A stretch of 64,000 bases of DNA. Source: an uncultured Christensenella sp. (GTDB lineage: Bacteria; Bacillota; Clostridia; Christensenellales; UBA3700). The DNA is taken from assembly GCA_910577845.1 (NCBI GenBank), contig CAJTNA010000001.1, forward strand, positions 62,001 through 126,000. The letters are read 5' to 3'. The stretch's first letter is position 1. Each line of letters begins with the position of its first letter. The notes under the pieces were generated by a model that searched no databases, was not told the DNA's origin, and worked only from the letters and a program-made list of their open reading frames with translations. Shown piece after piece: positions 17,505-25,011 of the stretch. A program made the position numbers and the translations under genes.

Positions 17505-18075
17505 TTTTCACCTCATTTTCTAACTTCTTATTTATTGCTTTTGCAATAGGAGTATTATTTGTAATTTCACCATTTTCTCTAACCATCCACCCAGACCCTT
17601 TATAATATCTTTTCCCATTATTTTCTAATAAAATATCTATTGTAATACGCTGACCATATTTGTTTAATGTGCCTAACTTATAATTCCCTTCTATATATGC
17701 TTTTAATGCTTGTCGCTCAAATTCTTTACATATGTATTCACTATCGTCAATAGTGTAACCTAAGAATTCTGATATTGGTTGTTTAGTTACTCCATCTGAA
17801 TTATAACCACCAAATATATAATCCTTAATTTTACCAACAGGACATCTTGCAACACAATTATTCATTGTAGGTGTTGGAATCATTTCATATTTACAATGGC
17901 AATTTGGATGATGTGGTATTATTGGACTTTTGGGAGAATAAAACCAACAAGCATTTATTACTAAACATTCATCACAATGAGTTAATCCTCTTTGCATATG
18001 TTTGCATTTTACCCAACCATCATAAAAGATTTCGCCTTTATAATTTTCTTTTATAATCTCGTTTAATCTTTTCAT
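17482..18075 (-). CDS. Cys-rich toxin-like protein with phage-head-like motif
   Basis: 197 aa from the ATG at 18075 (GAGGAG 12 bases upstream; a longer reading frame to 18132 begins with TTG and contains that site). The N-terminal 80 residues carry many Cys/His (KCKHMQ, THCDEC, INACWF, HHPNCHC, NNCVARC). The HPNCHC element resembles the HPNCRC end of SPP1 gp7-type phage head proteins. The C-terminal part, LGTLNKYGQRITIDILL then SGWMVRENGEITNNTPIA, resembles C-terminal domains of secreted polymorphic toxins; this is from memory and not searched. No signal peptide. Followed by two candidate immunity genes and adjacent to a tRNA gene, as acquired modules often are. Confidence 0.55.
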   Translation of the reverse strand: MKRLNEIIKENYKGEIFYDGWVKCKHMQRGLTHCDECLVINACWFYSPKSPIIPHHPNCHCKYEMIPTPTMNNCVARCPVGKIKDYIFGGYNSDGVTKQPISEFLGYTIDDSEYICKEFERQALKAYIEGNYKLGTLNKYGQRITIDILLENNGKRYYKGSGWMVRENGEITNNTPIAKAINKKLENEVKNENKQYS

Positions 18076-18170
18076 AATTATATCATTCTCCTCTGCAAAA
18101 TTTAACATTAAATAATTATTATTGTAATTCAATCGTTTGCTTTTGCGAGTGTTTTATGACATAAATTTAT

Positions 18171-18209
18171 AAAACCTAAACCAAACAAATCGTTCGATTT
18201 AGGCTTTAG
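18171..18209 (-). terminator. tRNA-Arg terminator
   Basis: CCTAAA (18203-18198) pairs with TTTAGG (18180-18175), followed by TTTTAT, directly past the tRNA 3' end. Confidence 0.65.
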
Positions 18210-18210
18210 G

Positions 18211-18285
18211 TGGTGGACTATACAGGAATCGAACCTGTAACTAGCCCTTAGGAGGGGCTTGTTATATCCATTTAACTAATAATCC
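18211..18285 (-). tRNA. tRNA-Arg (anticodon CCU)
   Basis: 75 bases with encoded CCA. Acceptor GGATTAT pairs with ATAGTCC (one G-U); anticodon arm AGCCC-CTCCTAA-GGGCT gives CCT, reading AGG; T arm ACAGG-TTCGATT-CCTGT. All four arms fold. Confidence 0.97.
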
Positions 18286-18375
18286 ATAGATATTTAATTT
18301 TTGAAAATATAATAATATTAGGCTATTTTAATATTTTTGAGTTGTTATTTTAAACATTATATTATTTATATTGCA

Positions 18376-18404
18376 ATTGTACAATAATTTTAAGTAAAAG
18401 TCAA
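18376..18404 (-). promoter_or_regulatory. Probable tRNA-Arg promoter
   Basis: TTGACT (18404-18399), 17-bp spacer, TACAAT (18381-18376). The start would be about 85 bases before the mature tRNA. Confidence 0.6.
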
Positions 18405-18441
18405 TCAAATTAATAAAATTGTAATGATAAATAATACTACG

Positions 18442-18474
18442 AAAAAAACTAACGCATAAATAGCGTTAGTTTTT
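18442..18474 (-). terminator. Terminator of the zinc-binding membrane protein gene
   Basis: AAAACTAACGC / GCGTTAGTTTT stem with an eight-base loop and a T-run on the minus strand, ten bases past the stop codon. Confidence 0.88.
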
Positions 18475-18483
18475 AACTTTAGT

Positions 18484-18897
18484 TTAAATAACTTTTTCAC
18501 CTTGACTAAGTGCTTTACTAAGTTTAAAAATTTCAGTTGTTAAAAATTCTATACGTTCAACCATAGGTTTACGCTTTTTAAACAACAATAAAACTTTTAT
18601 ACCAAAGATTATTGGTAATACCAATAAAACTGCACCAATTACAATATTAATAGTTGCCATAATAATTATACTAATTATTGCAGTTATTGCAATTAGTATA
18701 TAACGAATTATAGTACTTTTTTTGTTTTGCCTTAATGTGTTCATTAATATTGATTGCTCTATTTCATATTCCTCTTTTTTACAAGCAGGACAAATACCAC
18801 TATGGTTGGAATAAGCTGAGCAATTTATACACATTGCTTTGCCACATTTTTTGCATACTGATGATGCTTCTTTTGCTGGATGAATAAAACAATTCAT
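18484..18897 (-). CDS. B-box-type zinc-binding membrane protein
   Basis: 137 aa. Residues 1-40 form a B-box-like double zinc site: C3, H6, C15, C18, C23, C26, H32 and two Cys in GICPACKK. A linker is followed by two hydrophobic helices (about 64-84 and 87-105) and a charged cytoplasmic tail. Similar small proteins occur widely in Clostridia without known function; the zinc module probably binds a protein partner. It is transcribed alone from a consensus promoter surrounded by three copies of a 12-base motif, which suggests tight control. An XRE regulator gene lies divergently about 270 bases away and is the obvious candidate regulator. Confidence 0.82.
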   Translation of the reverse strand: MNCFIHPAKEASSVCKKCGKAMCINCSAYSNHSGICPACKKEEYEIEQSILMNTLRQNKKSTIIRYILIAITAIISIIIMATINIVIGAVLLVLPIIFGIKVLLLFKKRKPMVERIEFLTTEIFKLSKALSQGEKVI

Positions 18898-18914
18898 AAG
18901 AATACCCCTTTAAA

Positions 18915-18988
18915 ATAAGATTATGTATAGTCCTATTATAACAAAAATAGGATTATGTGTCAACCAAAAGTATGATACATAATCCTAT
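18915..18988 (-). promoter_or_regulatory. Consensus SigA promoter with three operator-like repeats
   Basis: TTGACA (18963-18958), 17-bp spacer, TATAAT (18940-18935): a perfect promoter. Three copies of ATAGGATTATGT surround it: 18947-18958 (in the spacer), 18977-18988 (inverted, upstream) and 18915-18926 (one mismatch, at the transcript start). Such arrangement is typical of repressor binding sites. Confidence 0.8.
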
Positions 18989-19171
18989 AATTTTTAATTA
19001 ATTGGGTTAGAATAATAATATAAAGCTATAGTAAATTAATAAATTATTATTATTTTTATTCTAATTGAATATTGAAATTACAAAATTGTTTGATACTAAA
19101 ATAATATTATTGCTTTTTTTTAATTATTGGAAGTTAAAATTCACTTCTCATAATTTTGTTGCGGGTGGGAC

Positions 19172-19411
19172 ATGAATAGTATTGGTGATGTTATAGTTAA
19201 CAGATTAATTAAATTTATGAATGAAAAAAAATTAACGCAATATAGACTTGCTCAATTAAGTGGTGTCCCATTTCCTACAATTAAAAGCATTATGCAAAGA
19301 CGTACAAAAGACATTACATTAAAAACTATACTTATGCTATGTACTGGCTTACAAATTACCCCAAGTGAATTTTTTAATGACGAAAGTTTTATAAATATTA
19401 TTTTGGAATAA
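19172..19411 (+). CDS. XRE-family transcriptional regulator
   Basis: 79-aa Cro/C1-type DNA-binding protein consisting of the helix-turn-helix domain alone: NEKKLTQYRLAQLSGVPFPT holds helices 1-3, followed by IKSIMQRRTKDITLKT and a final helix ending TPSEFF. No sensor domain. GGTGGGAC just before the ATG serves as ribosome site. Divergent from the zinc-binding membrane protein gene and perhaps acting on the repeats there. A terminator follows. Confidence 0.92.
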   Translation: MNSIGDVIVNRLIKFMNEKKLTQYRLAQLSGVPFPTIKSIMQRRTKDITLKTILMLCTGLQITPSEFFNDESFINIILE

Positions 19412-19498
19412 TAGAATAATTAATTTTTTAACAAATTACCAATCTGTTTTATACAAATAGCAAGAATTAATAGTTATTTAAACTAATTATAAAAAAGT

Positions 19499-19531
19499 AG
19501 CACACCAAAGTTAATCGCTTTGGTGCGTTTT
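19499..19531. terminator. Terminator between the XRE and RimK-like genes
   Basis: CACCAAAG / CTTTGGTG stem with a seven-base loop; T-rich on both sides (GTTTTAA on plus, CTACTTTTTTA on minus), so it can serve both converging genes. Confidence 0.75.
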
Positions 19532-19699
19532 AATATTAAGAATAAAATATTACTTTAAGATTTTGATTATTTATTATATTGCCTTATCAATATATAAATA
19601 TTATTGAAAGTGGCAAGCAAAATATCTTAAGTTAAAAATGATATTTAAATATATTATTAAATTTAATGATTATTAAAACTAATTATGTTAAATCTTTAA

Positions 19700-20578
19700 T
19701 TATTTTGCTAATGAGTTTTTAATGTGTTCAGCATATAATTTTGCGACATTTATATTTGTAATTTGTTCAAATGTTCTGAAAAATGCATTAGAATTTACTT
19801 CGCAAACAAGAGGCTTTCCGTGTTTATCTATTAATAAATCAATTCCGCAATAATCAAGATTTAATATCTTGCTTACTCTTTCGCATAAGTCTATTTGCTC
19901 TTGAGTTAAAGTTGTAGGATAACCTTTTCCTCCTACCTCAATATTTGAACGAAAATCGGCACTATTTTGTCTTAACATACCGCCAACACATTTGCCACCA
20001 ATTACTATTACCCTAATATCTTTACCACTACTTTCTTTTATAAATTGTTGGAATAAATGAGGTTTTAATTTAACTTTTTCAGCAATTTCATTGAGTTCAT
20101 CTTTATTATTAATAAGATAAATGCCTTTGCCTAAAGAACCATAACATTCTTTAATAATCATTGGATAGCCAAGTTCATTTTCTGCAATTTGCAAAATATT
20201 CTCTTGTACTTTTGCTTGTGGATAGTAGCAAAGCACTCCACCAATAGTTTTTGGCATTGGAATATCACTTTGAGCAAGTGCTATATGTGTTAGCAATTTA
20301 TCGTCACAAATTTCAATTGCTTTTACGTTGTTAAAAATTTTAATATTTAGCTTTTTAAGCATTTGTAAAATGTGTTTATCTTTATCAAGATAAATGCAAA
20401 AATCTATATGTTTAAAATTACAATTAAAATTACCGCTACTAATAAAAACAGCTATTTCATTAGTGTAGACAATTTTAGTTTGAATGTTTAATTTACCAAG
20501 CTCCTCTTGTATTCTAAAAGCTTGATTAAGTTCTGTTTGTTTTTGAATATATGCATTTACAACTATTATTCCTATCAT
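19700..20578 (-). CDS. RimK-like ATP-grasp ligase
   Basis: 292 aa from the ATG at 20578. ATP-grasp fold with the ATP loop YGSLGKGIYLI, DIRVIVIGGKCVGGMLRQ, and the metal site CEVNSNAFFRTFEQ. The family joins amino acids, often glutamate, to a carboxylate of a protein, coenzyme or peptide; members include RimK, CofF and LysX, and the substrate here is not predictable. A longer frame to 20629 begins inside the terminator of the gene upstream, so is rejected. There is no ribosome site; instead a good promoter puts the transcript start on the A of this ATG, predicting a leaderless mRNA. Monocistronic. Confidence 0.88.
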   Translation of the reverse strand: MIGIIVVNAYIQKQTELNQAFRIQEELGKLNIQTKIVYTNEIAVFISSGNFNCNFKHIDFCIYLDKDKHILQMLKKLNIKIFNNVKAIEICDDKLLTHIALAQSDIPMPKTIGGVLCYYPQAKVQENILQIAENELGYPMIIKECYGSLGKGIYLINNKDELNEIAEKVKLKPHLFQQFIKESSGKDIRVIVIGGKCVGGMLRQNSADFRSNIEVGGKGYPTTLTQEQIDLCERVSKILNLDYCGIDLLIDKHGKPLVCEVNSNAFFRTFEQITNINVAKLYAEHIKNSLAK

Positions 20579-20584
20579 AAAATT

Positions 20585-20613
20585 AGTATAGCACAAACTT
20601 ATAATTATTGCAA
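20585..20613 (-). promoter_or_regulatory. Promoter for a leaderless RimK-like mRNA
   Basis: TTGCAA (20613-20608), 17-bp spacer, TATACT (20590-20585). Six bases separate the -10 element from the ATG at 20578, so +1 coincides with the start codon. Confidence 0.75.
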
Positions 20614-20617
20614 TAAA

Positions 20618-20643
20618 TATTCGGGACATAAATATCCCGAATA
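20618..20643 (-). terminator. Terminator after the lipoprotein gene
   Basis: Nine-bp stem TATTCGGGA / TCCCGAATA with an eight-base loop, followed on the minus strand by a broken T-run (TTTATT). Lies 18 bases past the stop of the lipoprotein gene. Confidence 0.7.
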
Positions 20644-20660
20644 AAATAAGTTTTTATTTA

Positions 20661-21689
20661 TTATTTTAATACTCTATTTGTGGTTACAAATTCAATTTCG
20701 CTTGATATTAGTGCTGTGTCGTAATTCAAAATGCTAATAATACTTTTATAAATATTGTATAATTCCTCATTATTATAAACTGATGTTAAATCTTTAGCTA
20801 TAATATCTAATTGACTTTTTGAAATATTTATATTTAAATTTGTTTTAACACTCATACCATCAATAAATTCAATGCCGTCTTTCTTAATCACATTTAATTT
20901 TGCAGTTGGATTGTCTATTTGAACAACTTTATTGACAATTCCTTCTGCTGTAGTTTCAGCAAAAGTATCGTATAATATATGGTTTAAAGTAAATTCAGAA
21001 TCATTGATTTTTTTATCGCATTTTTGGCAAATATAACCATTAGCTAACTTGCAGATATTATTTTTATCAACATTGATAGGAATTTCTTTTGCTACATTAA
21101 TTGTGTTATCGCTTTGTGGAATAAAAGTAGTTATTGGATGACTAATTAATTGATGGAAAAAGTTTTGATAAATTTCATTATTTTCCATATTTTCAAAATT
21201 AATATCAATTTTCAGCGGTTTTGACAAATTTTCTTTAAACATATCTTTTACATTTAACAGCTCAATATATCCTTTTGCTTGACTTTCATTCATTTGAACA
21301 TTTATCTTTAAACCAACTTTTGACCAAGCTTGCTCCAAGTGTTTTACTTTTAAATTTCCTTCTAACTTTTTGTAGTCTAGTACCATATCAATAATGCTTT
21401 TAACTTTATCATCAATTTTAACAGCAATATTTTTTCTTGTTTCAACATTAAGTAATAGCTTTCCGTTATCAAACTTTTTTTCTACATCTAAAACAAGATT
21501 ATCTATATCCAATATTCCACCAATATTTAATTTTTTAAAGATAATTTGCTCCACACTTTCATTTTTTGTTGAATTATCCCAAACTTGCATTGTGCTATTT
21601 GTTAGTGCTTGAGTTTGCACCTCTTTTTTACAGCCTACTAATGTTAAAATTAATGTTAGTGTTAACAAAAACAATAATAATTTTTTCAT
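20661..21689 (-). CDS. Lipoprotein, function unknown (paralogue of the next gene)
   Basis: 342 aa with a lipoprotein signal peptide: KK at 2-3, hydrophobic core, lipobox LVGC with C20. The start is the ATG at 21689 behind AAGGAG. The mature part has alternating hydrophobic strands with many Lys/Asn, and a CQKCDKK pair near residue 220. It shares with the neighbouring lipoprotein a WDN..E motif just after the signal, similar spacing of FKKLNIGG-like and LDYKKLEGNLK-like segments, and overall length, so the two are tandem duplicates. No catalytic motif; no family recognised. Confidence 0.8.
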   Translation of the reverse strand: MKKLLLFLLTLTLILTLVGCKKEVQTQALTNSTMQVWDNSTKNESVEQIIFKKLNIGGILDIDNLVLDVEKKFDNGKLLLNVETRKNIAVKIDDKVKSIIDMVLDYKKLEGNLKVKHLEQAWSKVGLKINVQMNESQAKGYIELLNVKDMFKENLSKPLKIDINFENMENNEIYQNFFHQLISHPITTFIPQSDNTINVAKEIPINVDKNNICKLANGYICQKCDKKINDSEFTLNHILYDTFAETTAEGIVNKVVQIDNPTAKLNVIKKDGIEFIDGMSVKTNLNINISKSQLDIIAKDLTSVYNNEELYNIYKSIISILNYDTALISSEIEFVTTNRVLK

Positions 21690-21760
21690 AACTTTACTCC
21701 TTATATAGTTAGTTTGAAACAAAATTATTTATTTATGCAACTAATTAAATAAATTTAAAT

Positions 21761-21790
21761 AAAAAATAAGCCACATTTTGTGACTTATTT
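21761..21790 (-). terminator. Terminator after the second lipoprotein gene
   Basis: Minus strand AAATAAG-T-CACA / TGTG-G-CTTATTT with an AAA loop (one U-G pair) and a T-run, 40 bases past the stop. Confidence 0.85.
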
Positions 21791-21830
21791 AAACTTATCA
21801 AATTACTTTACGAAATAAAAATATATGTTA

Positions 21831-22841
21831 TTACTTTCTAATTTTGTAAGTTGATTTTATTCCTATTCTTTCAATTTGTATACAAGATATACCTTCAGTT
21901 ATGTCTTTTAAATAGTTTTCAAGCATACCAATAAAAGATACTAAGCTATTATTTGGGTCTAAAAGTTTGATTAATTTTGATAACATTTCTACAAATTGTT
22001 TTTTGTTATAAAGCAATTTAATATTATTAAAACCTAAGGTCATTTTACTAATATACTTGCTTTTAATTTGTATTACACTTGTAGTATTTTCAATTTGAAC
22101 TTTTTCGTTTATAAACTGAGAATAACTTACACCAAGTATACTTTTAATTTGAGTATTTATATCATTAACACTATTATTTGAGTCGGTTGAGGCAATATAT
22201 TCAATAGTTGATTTTACTAAACTATTAAGCTTTTCTGGATTAATTTTTGCACCATCTGTAGTTGGCTCAAAAATTGCAGAATAATGACTTGTAATCAATG
22301 CTAAAGCTTGTTTTAAAATATTGCCATAAGGTGTATTATAATCAATTATCACACTGCTACTTTCCGTTTTGTCATAAGTTGGAGTGCGATAATTTACTTT
22401 TGTTGTTACACTAAAGTCAAGTTTTGTATTGTTTTCACTCAAAGTAATATTACCTTTAAACTCTTCCAAATTGTCTAAAACTAATTGCAATTGTTCAATA
22501 TTGCTAATGTTTAGTTCTGGAAACATTCCTAATACATTGTTGACTATTATATTTGCCGAAGATGAAAATTTTACTTTCAAATCATTTACTGAAAAATCAA
22601 TAGTTGTTATGCCTTTCTTTAATTTTCTATTTAAAGTGATTGTTGCGTTTTCAACAATAATAGCTTTTGCAAAGTTAAAGTTTTTTATAGTAATAATATC
22701 TGTTGCTTCTTTTTCTATGGCATTATCCCATTTTTCCTGTGTATCAGCAATAGTAGTTGGCTTAAGTGTACTTGAGCAACCAGTTAAACACAATATTAAA
22801 ATTGAACACAATGCAACAATTGGGATAATAATCTTTTTCAT
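21831..22841 (-). CDS. Lipoprotein, function unknown (paralogue)
   Basis: 336 aa. Lipobox CLTGC with C22 after a standard signal peptide. The mature region begins with QEKWDNAIEKEATDII, close to the WDNSTKNESVEQII of its neighbour, and continues with a string of predicted strands and an LDNLEEFKGNITL segment parallel to LDYKKLEGNLKV. The conserved pattern over the first 150 residues suggests duplication of one ancestral surface protein. Own promoter and terminator, so the two paralogues can be regulated separately. GAGGT precedes the ATG by six bases. Function unknown. Confidence 0.8.
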   Translation of the reverse strand: MKKIIIPIVALCSILILCLTGCSSTLKPTTIADTQEKWDNAIEKEATDIITIKNFNFAKAIIVENATITLNRKLKKGITTIDFSVNDLKVKFSSSANIIVNNVLGMFPELNISNIEQLQLVLDNLEEFKGNITLSENNTKLDFSVTTKVNYRTPTYDKTESSSVIIDYNTPYGNILKQALALITSHYSAIFEPTTDGAKINPEKLNSLVKSTIEYIASTDSNNSVNDINTQIKSILGVSYSQFINEKVQIENTTSVIQIKSKYISKMTLGFNNIKLLYNKKQFVEMLSKLIKLLDPNNSLVSFIGMLENYLKDITEGISCIQIERIGIKSTYKIRK

Positions 22842-22862
22842 AATAACCTCATTTACAATTTA

Positions 22863-22891
22863 ATTGTAATATATTTTTACTGATTTGTCAA
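22863..22891 (-). promoter_or_regulatory. SigA promoter of the lipoprotein gene
   Basis: TTGACA (22891-22886), 17-bp spacer, TACAAT (22868-22863), 22 bases before the ATG. Confidence 0.82.
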
Positions 22892-22899
22892 TATTTTAA

Positions 22900-23700
22900 T
22901 CAAAATCTATTCTTTAATTGCTTTTGCAAAAGATTGCTCCCCTCTTCAATCAATTGTTTTAATTTTTGATTGTCTCCACTATTTAAGCAATCATAATACT
23001 TTTGTAATTCTTTAATAATATTATCAATATCGCAAATTAGATTATCTCTATTTTTATCAAAAAGTTCAACCCATAGATTGCTATCCATTTTACCAACACG
23101 TGTCAAGTCCTCAAAACTACCACCAGTAAAGCCATCACATTCTAGCACTAACGGATTTTTTGCATAGGCATTGGACACTATATGACATAATTGCGAAGTA
23201 TAGCTAATAATTTTATCGTGCTTGTCTGGATTTGAATATACAATCTTACCAAAACCTAAAAGATGTATAATTTCATATATAATTTGTGGCGGATTTTCTG
23301 TTGTGATTACAATATTAGCACCATTAAACAAGTTTTCTTTGGAGTTTGCAAAACCACCAACTTCTCTACCAGCCATTGGGTGTATTCCACAATAATTCAA
23401 ATTGTATTTATTCACTAAATTTTGTATGTGATTTTTAACACCACAAACATCACAAATTAATATAGTGCCGATTTTCGTATGGTTTTCTTCAATAAAATTT
23501 TCACAAGCTTGTGGTGGTAGTGATAATAATATTATATCTAAATTATTAAAACTTGTTAATTTTTCTACATTTTTTAATCTAATAGCTTCATTCATTACAC
23601 TATTGCTGTTATCAAATACAAAACACTCAACACCACAACTTGCAAGTCGTTTTAAAATTGAACCACCTATTAAACCTATACCTATAAAGCCAACTTTCAT
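22900..23700 (-). CDS. tyrA: Prephenate dehydrogenase TyrA
   Basis: Converts prephenate to 4-hydroxyphenylpyruvate with NAD+, the branch step to tyrosine. The N-terminal Rossmann domain opens with GFIGIGLIGGSI, and the catalytic region holds GIHPMAGREVGGF (His of the active site). The C-terminal helical domain follows; there is no ACT domain, and at 266 aa it is a short TyrA. The ATG overlaps the aroF stop by four bases (ATGA), so it is translationally coupled to aroF and controlled by the same attenuator. Confidence 0.94.
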   Translation of the reverse strand: MKVGFIGIGLIGGSILKRLASCGVECFVFDNSNSVMNEAIRLKNVEKLTSFNNLDIILLSLPPQACENFIEENHTKIGTILICDVCGVKNHIQNLVNKYNLNYCGIHPMAGREVGGFANSKENLFNGANIVITTENPPQIIYEIIHLLGFGKIVYSNPDKHDKIISYTSQLCHIVSNAYAKNPLVLECDGFTGGSFEDLTRVGKMDSNLWVELFDKNRDNLICDIDNIIKELQKYYDCLNSGDNQKLKQLIEEGSNLLQKQLKNRF

Positions 23701-24710
23701 ACTAATTTTTTCCCTTCAAAAATTATTCTCTTTTTAACATCTTTCATAATTTCATCAAAAGTGTCTGGAGTGATTGATTGTGCACCATCACATAATGCAC
23801 AACTTGGATTGTTATGAACCTCAATCATAGCACCATCACTACCAGCACCTATTGCTGCTCTTAAAAGTGGCTCAACAAGCCAAGTTTTACCTGTTGCGTG
23901 ACTTGGGTCTACAATAACTGGCAAGTGAGAAAGTCTTTTTAAAATAGGCACTGCACTTATATCAAAAGTATTTCGTGTTGCTGTTTCATAAGTTCTTATA
24001 CCACGCTCACATAAAATAACATTTTGGTTACCGCCACTCATAATATACTCTGCACTCATTAACCACTCTTCAATAGTGCTTGACAAACCTCTTTTTAATA
24101 GAATTGGTTTATTAGAATGACCTAATTCATATAGCATATCAAAATTTTGCATATTTCTAGCACCTACTTGAATTACGTCAACATCATCAAAGTATTTTAA
24201 GTTTGAGATATTTGTAAGTTCTGTAACAATTGGTAAGCCAGTTTCCTTTTTAGCAAGTAATAATAACTTAATGCCCTCTTGTTTAAGTCCTTGGAAAGCG
24301 TATGGTGATGTTCTCGGTTTGTATGCACCACCTCGTAACATACTTGCACCACTTGCTTTAACGCTTTTTGCTACCTCAATAATTTGCTCCTCTGATTCAA
24401 CTGAACAAGGACCTGCTATCATTGTGAAGTATCCAGACCCAATTTTTCTGCCTGCTACATCTACGATAGTGTCCTCTGGGTGAAATTTCCTATTCACCGC
24501 TTTATAAGGTTCGCTAACTCGTTTTACATCACTTACACATTCTAGATTGATAATTGTTTGTGTGTCTACTCTTGAGGTGTCACCAATCACACCTAAAATG
24601 TGTGATTGGCTACCAACGCTTTCGTGTACTGTCAAACCACGATTAGTAATATTTTGTACTAATGAGTTGATTTGTTCTTGATTTGCTCCGTCCTTTAAAA
24701 TAATAATCAT
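23697..24710 (-). CDS. aroF: 3-deoxy-7-phosphoheptulonate synthase (DAHP synthase, type I-beta)
   Basis: First enzyme of the shikimate pathway, condensing phosphoenolpyruvate and erythrose 4-phosphate. 337 aa: an N-terminal ACT-like regulatory domain (about 1-70) is followed by the TIM barrel with GPCSVESEEQI, RGGAYKPRTSPYAFQG, LLKRGLSS and PVIVDPSHATGK. The regulatory domain suggests feedback control by Tyr or Phe. AAGGAG precedes the ATG by eight bases. Its leader contains a peptide rich in Tyr/Phe and a terminator, so transcription is controlled too. Confidence 0.96.
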   Translation of the reverse strand: MIIILKDGANQEQINSLVQNITNRGLTVHESVGSQSHILGVIGDTSRVDTQTIINLECVSDVKRVSEPYKAVNRKFHPEDTIVDVAGRKIGSGYFTMIAGPCSVESEEQIIEVAKSVKASGASMLRGGAYKPRTSPYAFQGLKQEGIKLLLLAKKETGLPIVTELTNISNLKYFDDVDVIQVGARNMQNFDMLYELGHSNKPILLKRGLSSTIEEWLMSAEYIMSGGNQNVILCERGIRTYETATRNTFDISAVPILKRLSHLPVIVDPSHATGKTWLVEPLLRAAIGAGSDGAMIEVHNNPSCALCDGAQSITPDTFDEIMKDVKKRIIFEGKKLV

Positions 24711-24722
24711 AAAATACTCCTT

Positions 24723-24750
24723 AAAAAAAGCGACCTATTAATAGGTCGCT
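24723..24750 (-). terminator. Attenuator terminator of aroF-tyrA
   Basis: Perfect hairpin AGCGACCTA-TTAA-TAGGTCGCT (24750-24729) with seven T residues, ending only 12 bases before aroF. AGGTCGCT at 24794-24787, inside the leader peptide gene, can pair with the AGCGACCT arm and act as antiterminator. Confidence 0.93.
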
Positions 24751-24782
24751 AAAATTTATAAATTTAAAAAATTTAAGTAAGG

Positions 24783-24857
24783 CTAAAGCGACCTTGATAA
24801 AATTTTATCAACGTTAAAATAAAAGTAAAAATAATTTACAGTGATAATATTTTTCAT
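24783..24857 (-). CDS. Aromatic leader peptide of the aroF-tyrA attenuator
   Basis: 24-codon gene with GGAG eight bases before its ATG. Residues 8-15 read N-Y-F-Y-F-Y-F-N: six consecutive Tyr/Phe codons. The stop TAG lies two bases past the AGGTCGCT antiterminator arm. Known logic of trp/phe-type attenuation: stalling at the aromatic codons when charged tRNA-Tyr/Phe is scarce leaves the antiterminator free; fluent translation covers it and lets the terminator form. A TTGATAAAATTTTATCAA palindrome (24811-24794) at the end of the gene may add a competing stem. Identification rests on codon content, ribosome site and mutually exclusive pairing. Confidence 0.88.
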   Translation of the reverse strand: MKNIITVNYFYFYFNVDKILSRSL

Positions 24858-24886
24858 AAGTCATACTCCAACTTTATCTTGTTTGT

Positions 24887-24915
24887 ATTATAAACCTAAT
24901 TTTATTTAATGTCAA
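24887..24915 (-). promoter_or_regulatory. SigA promoter of aroF-tyrA
   Basis: TTGACA (24915-24910), 17-bp spacer, TATAAT (24892-24887): full consensus, starting the attenuated transcript near 24880. Confidence 0.93.
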
Positions 24916-25011
24916 TACTTTTTTTTAAAATTTTTAAATTTTTTTTGTAAATTTACATTGCATTAAATCTTATGACAAAAATACAATTGTGTTGTGTTAA
25001 AATTTGTAAAA

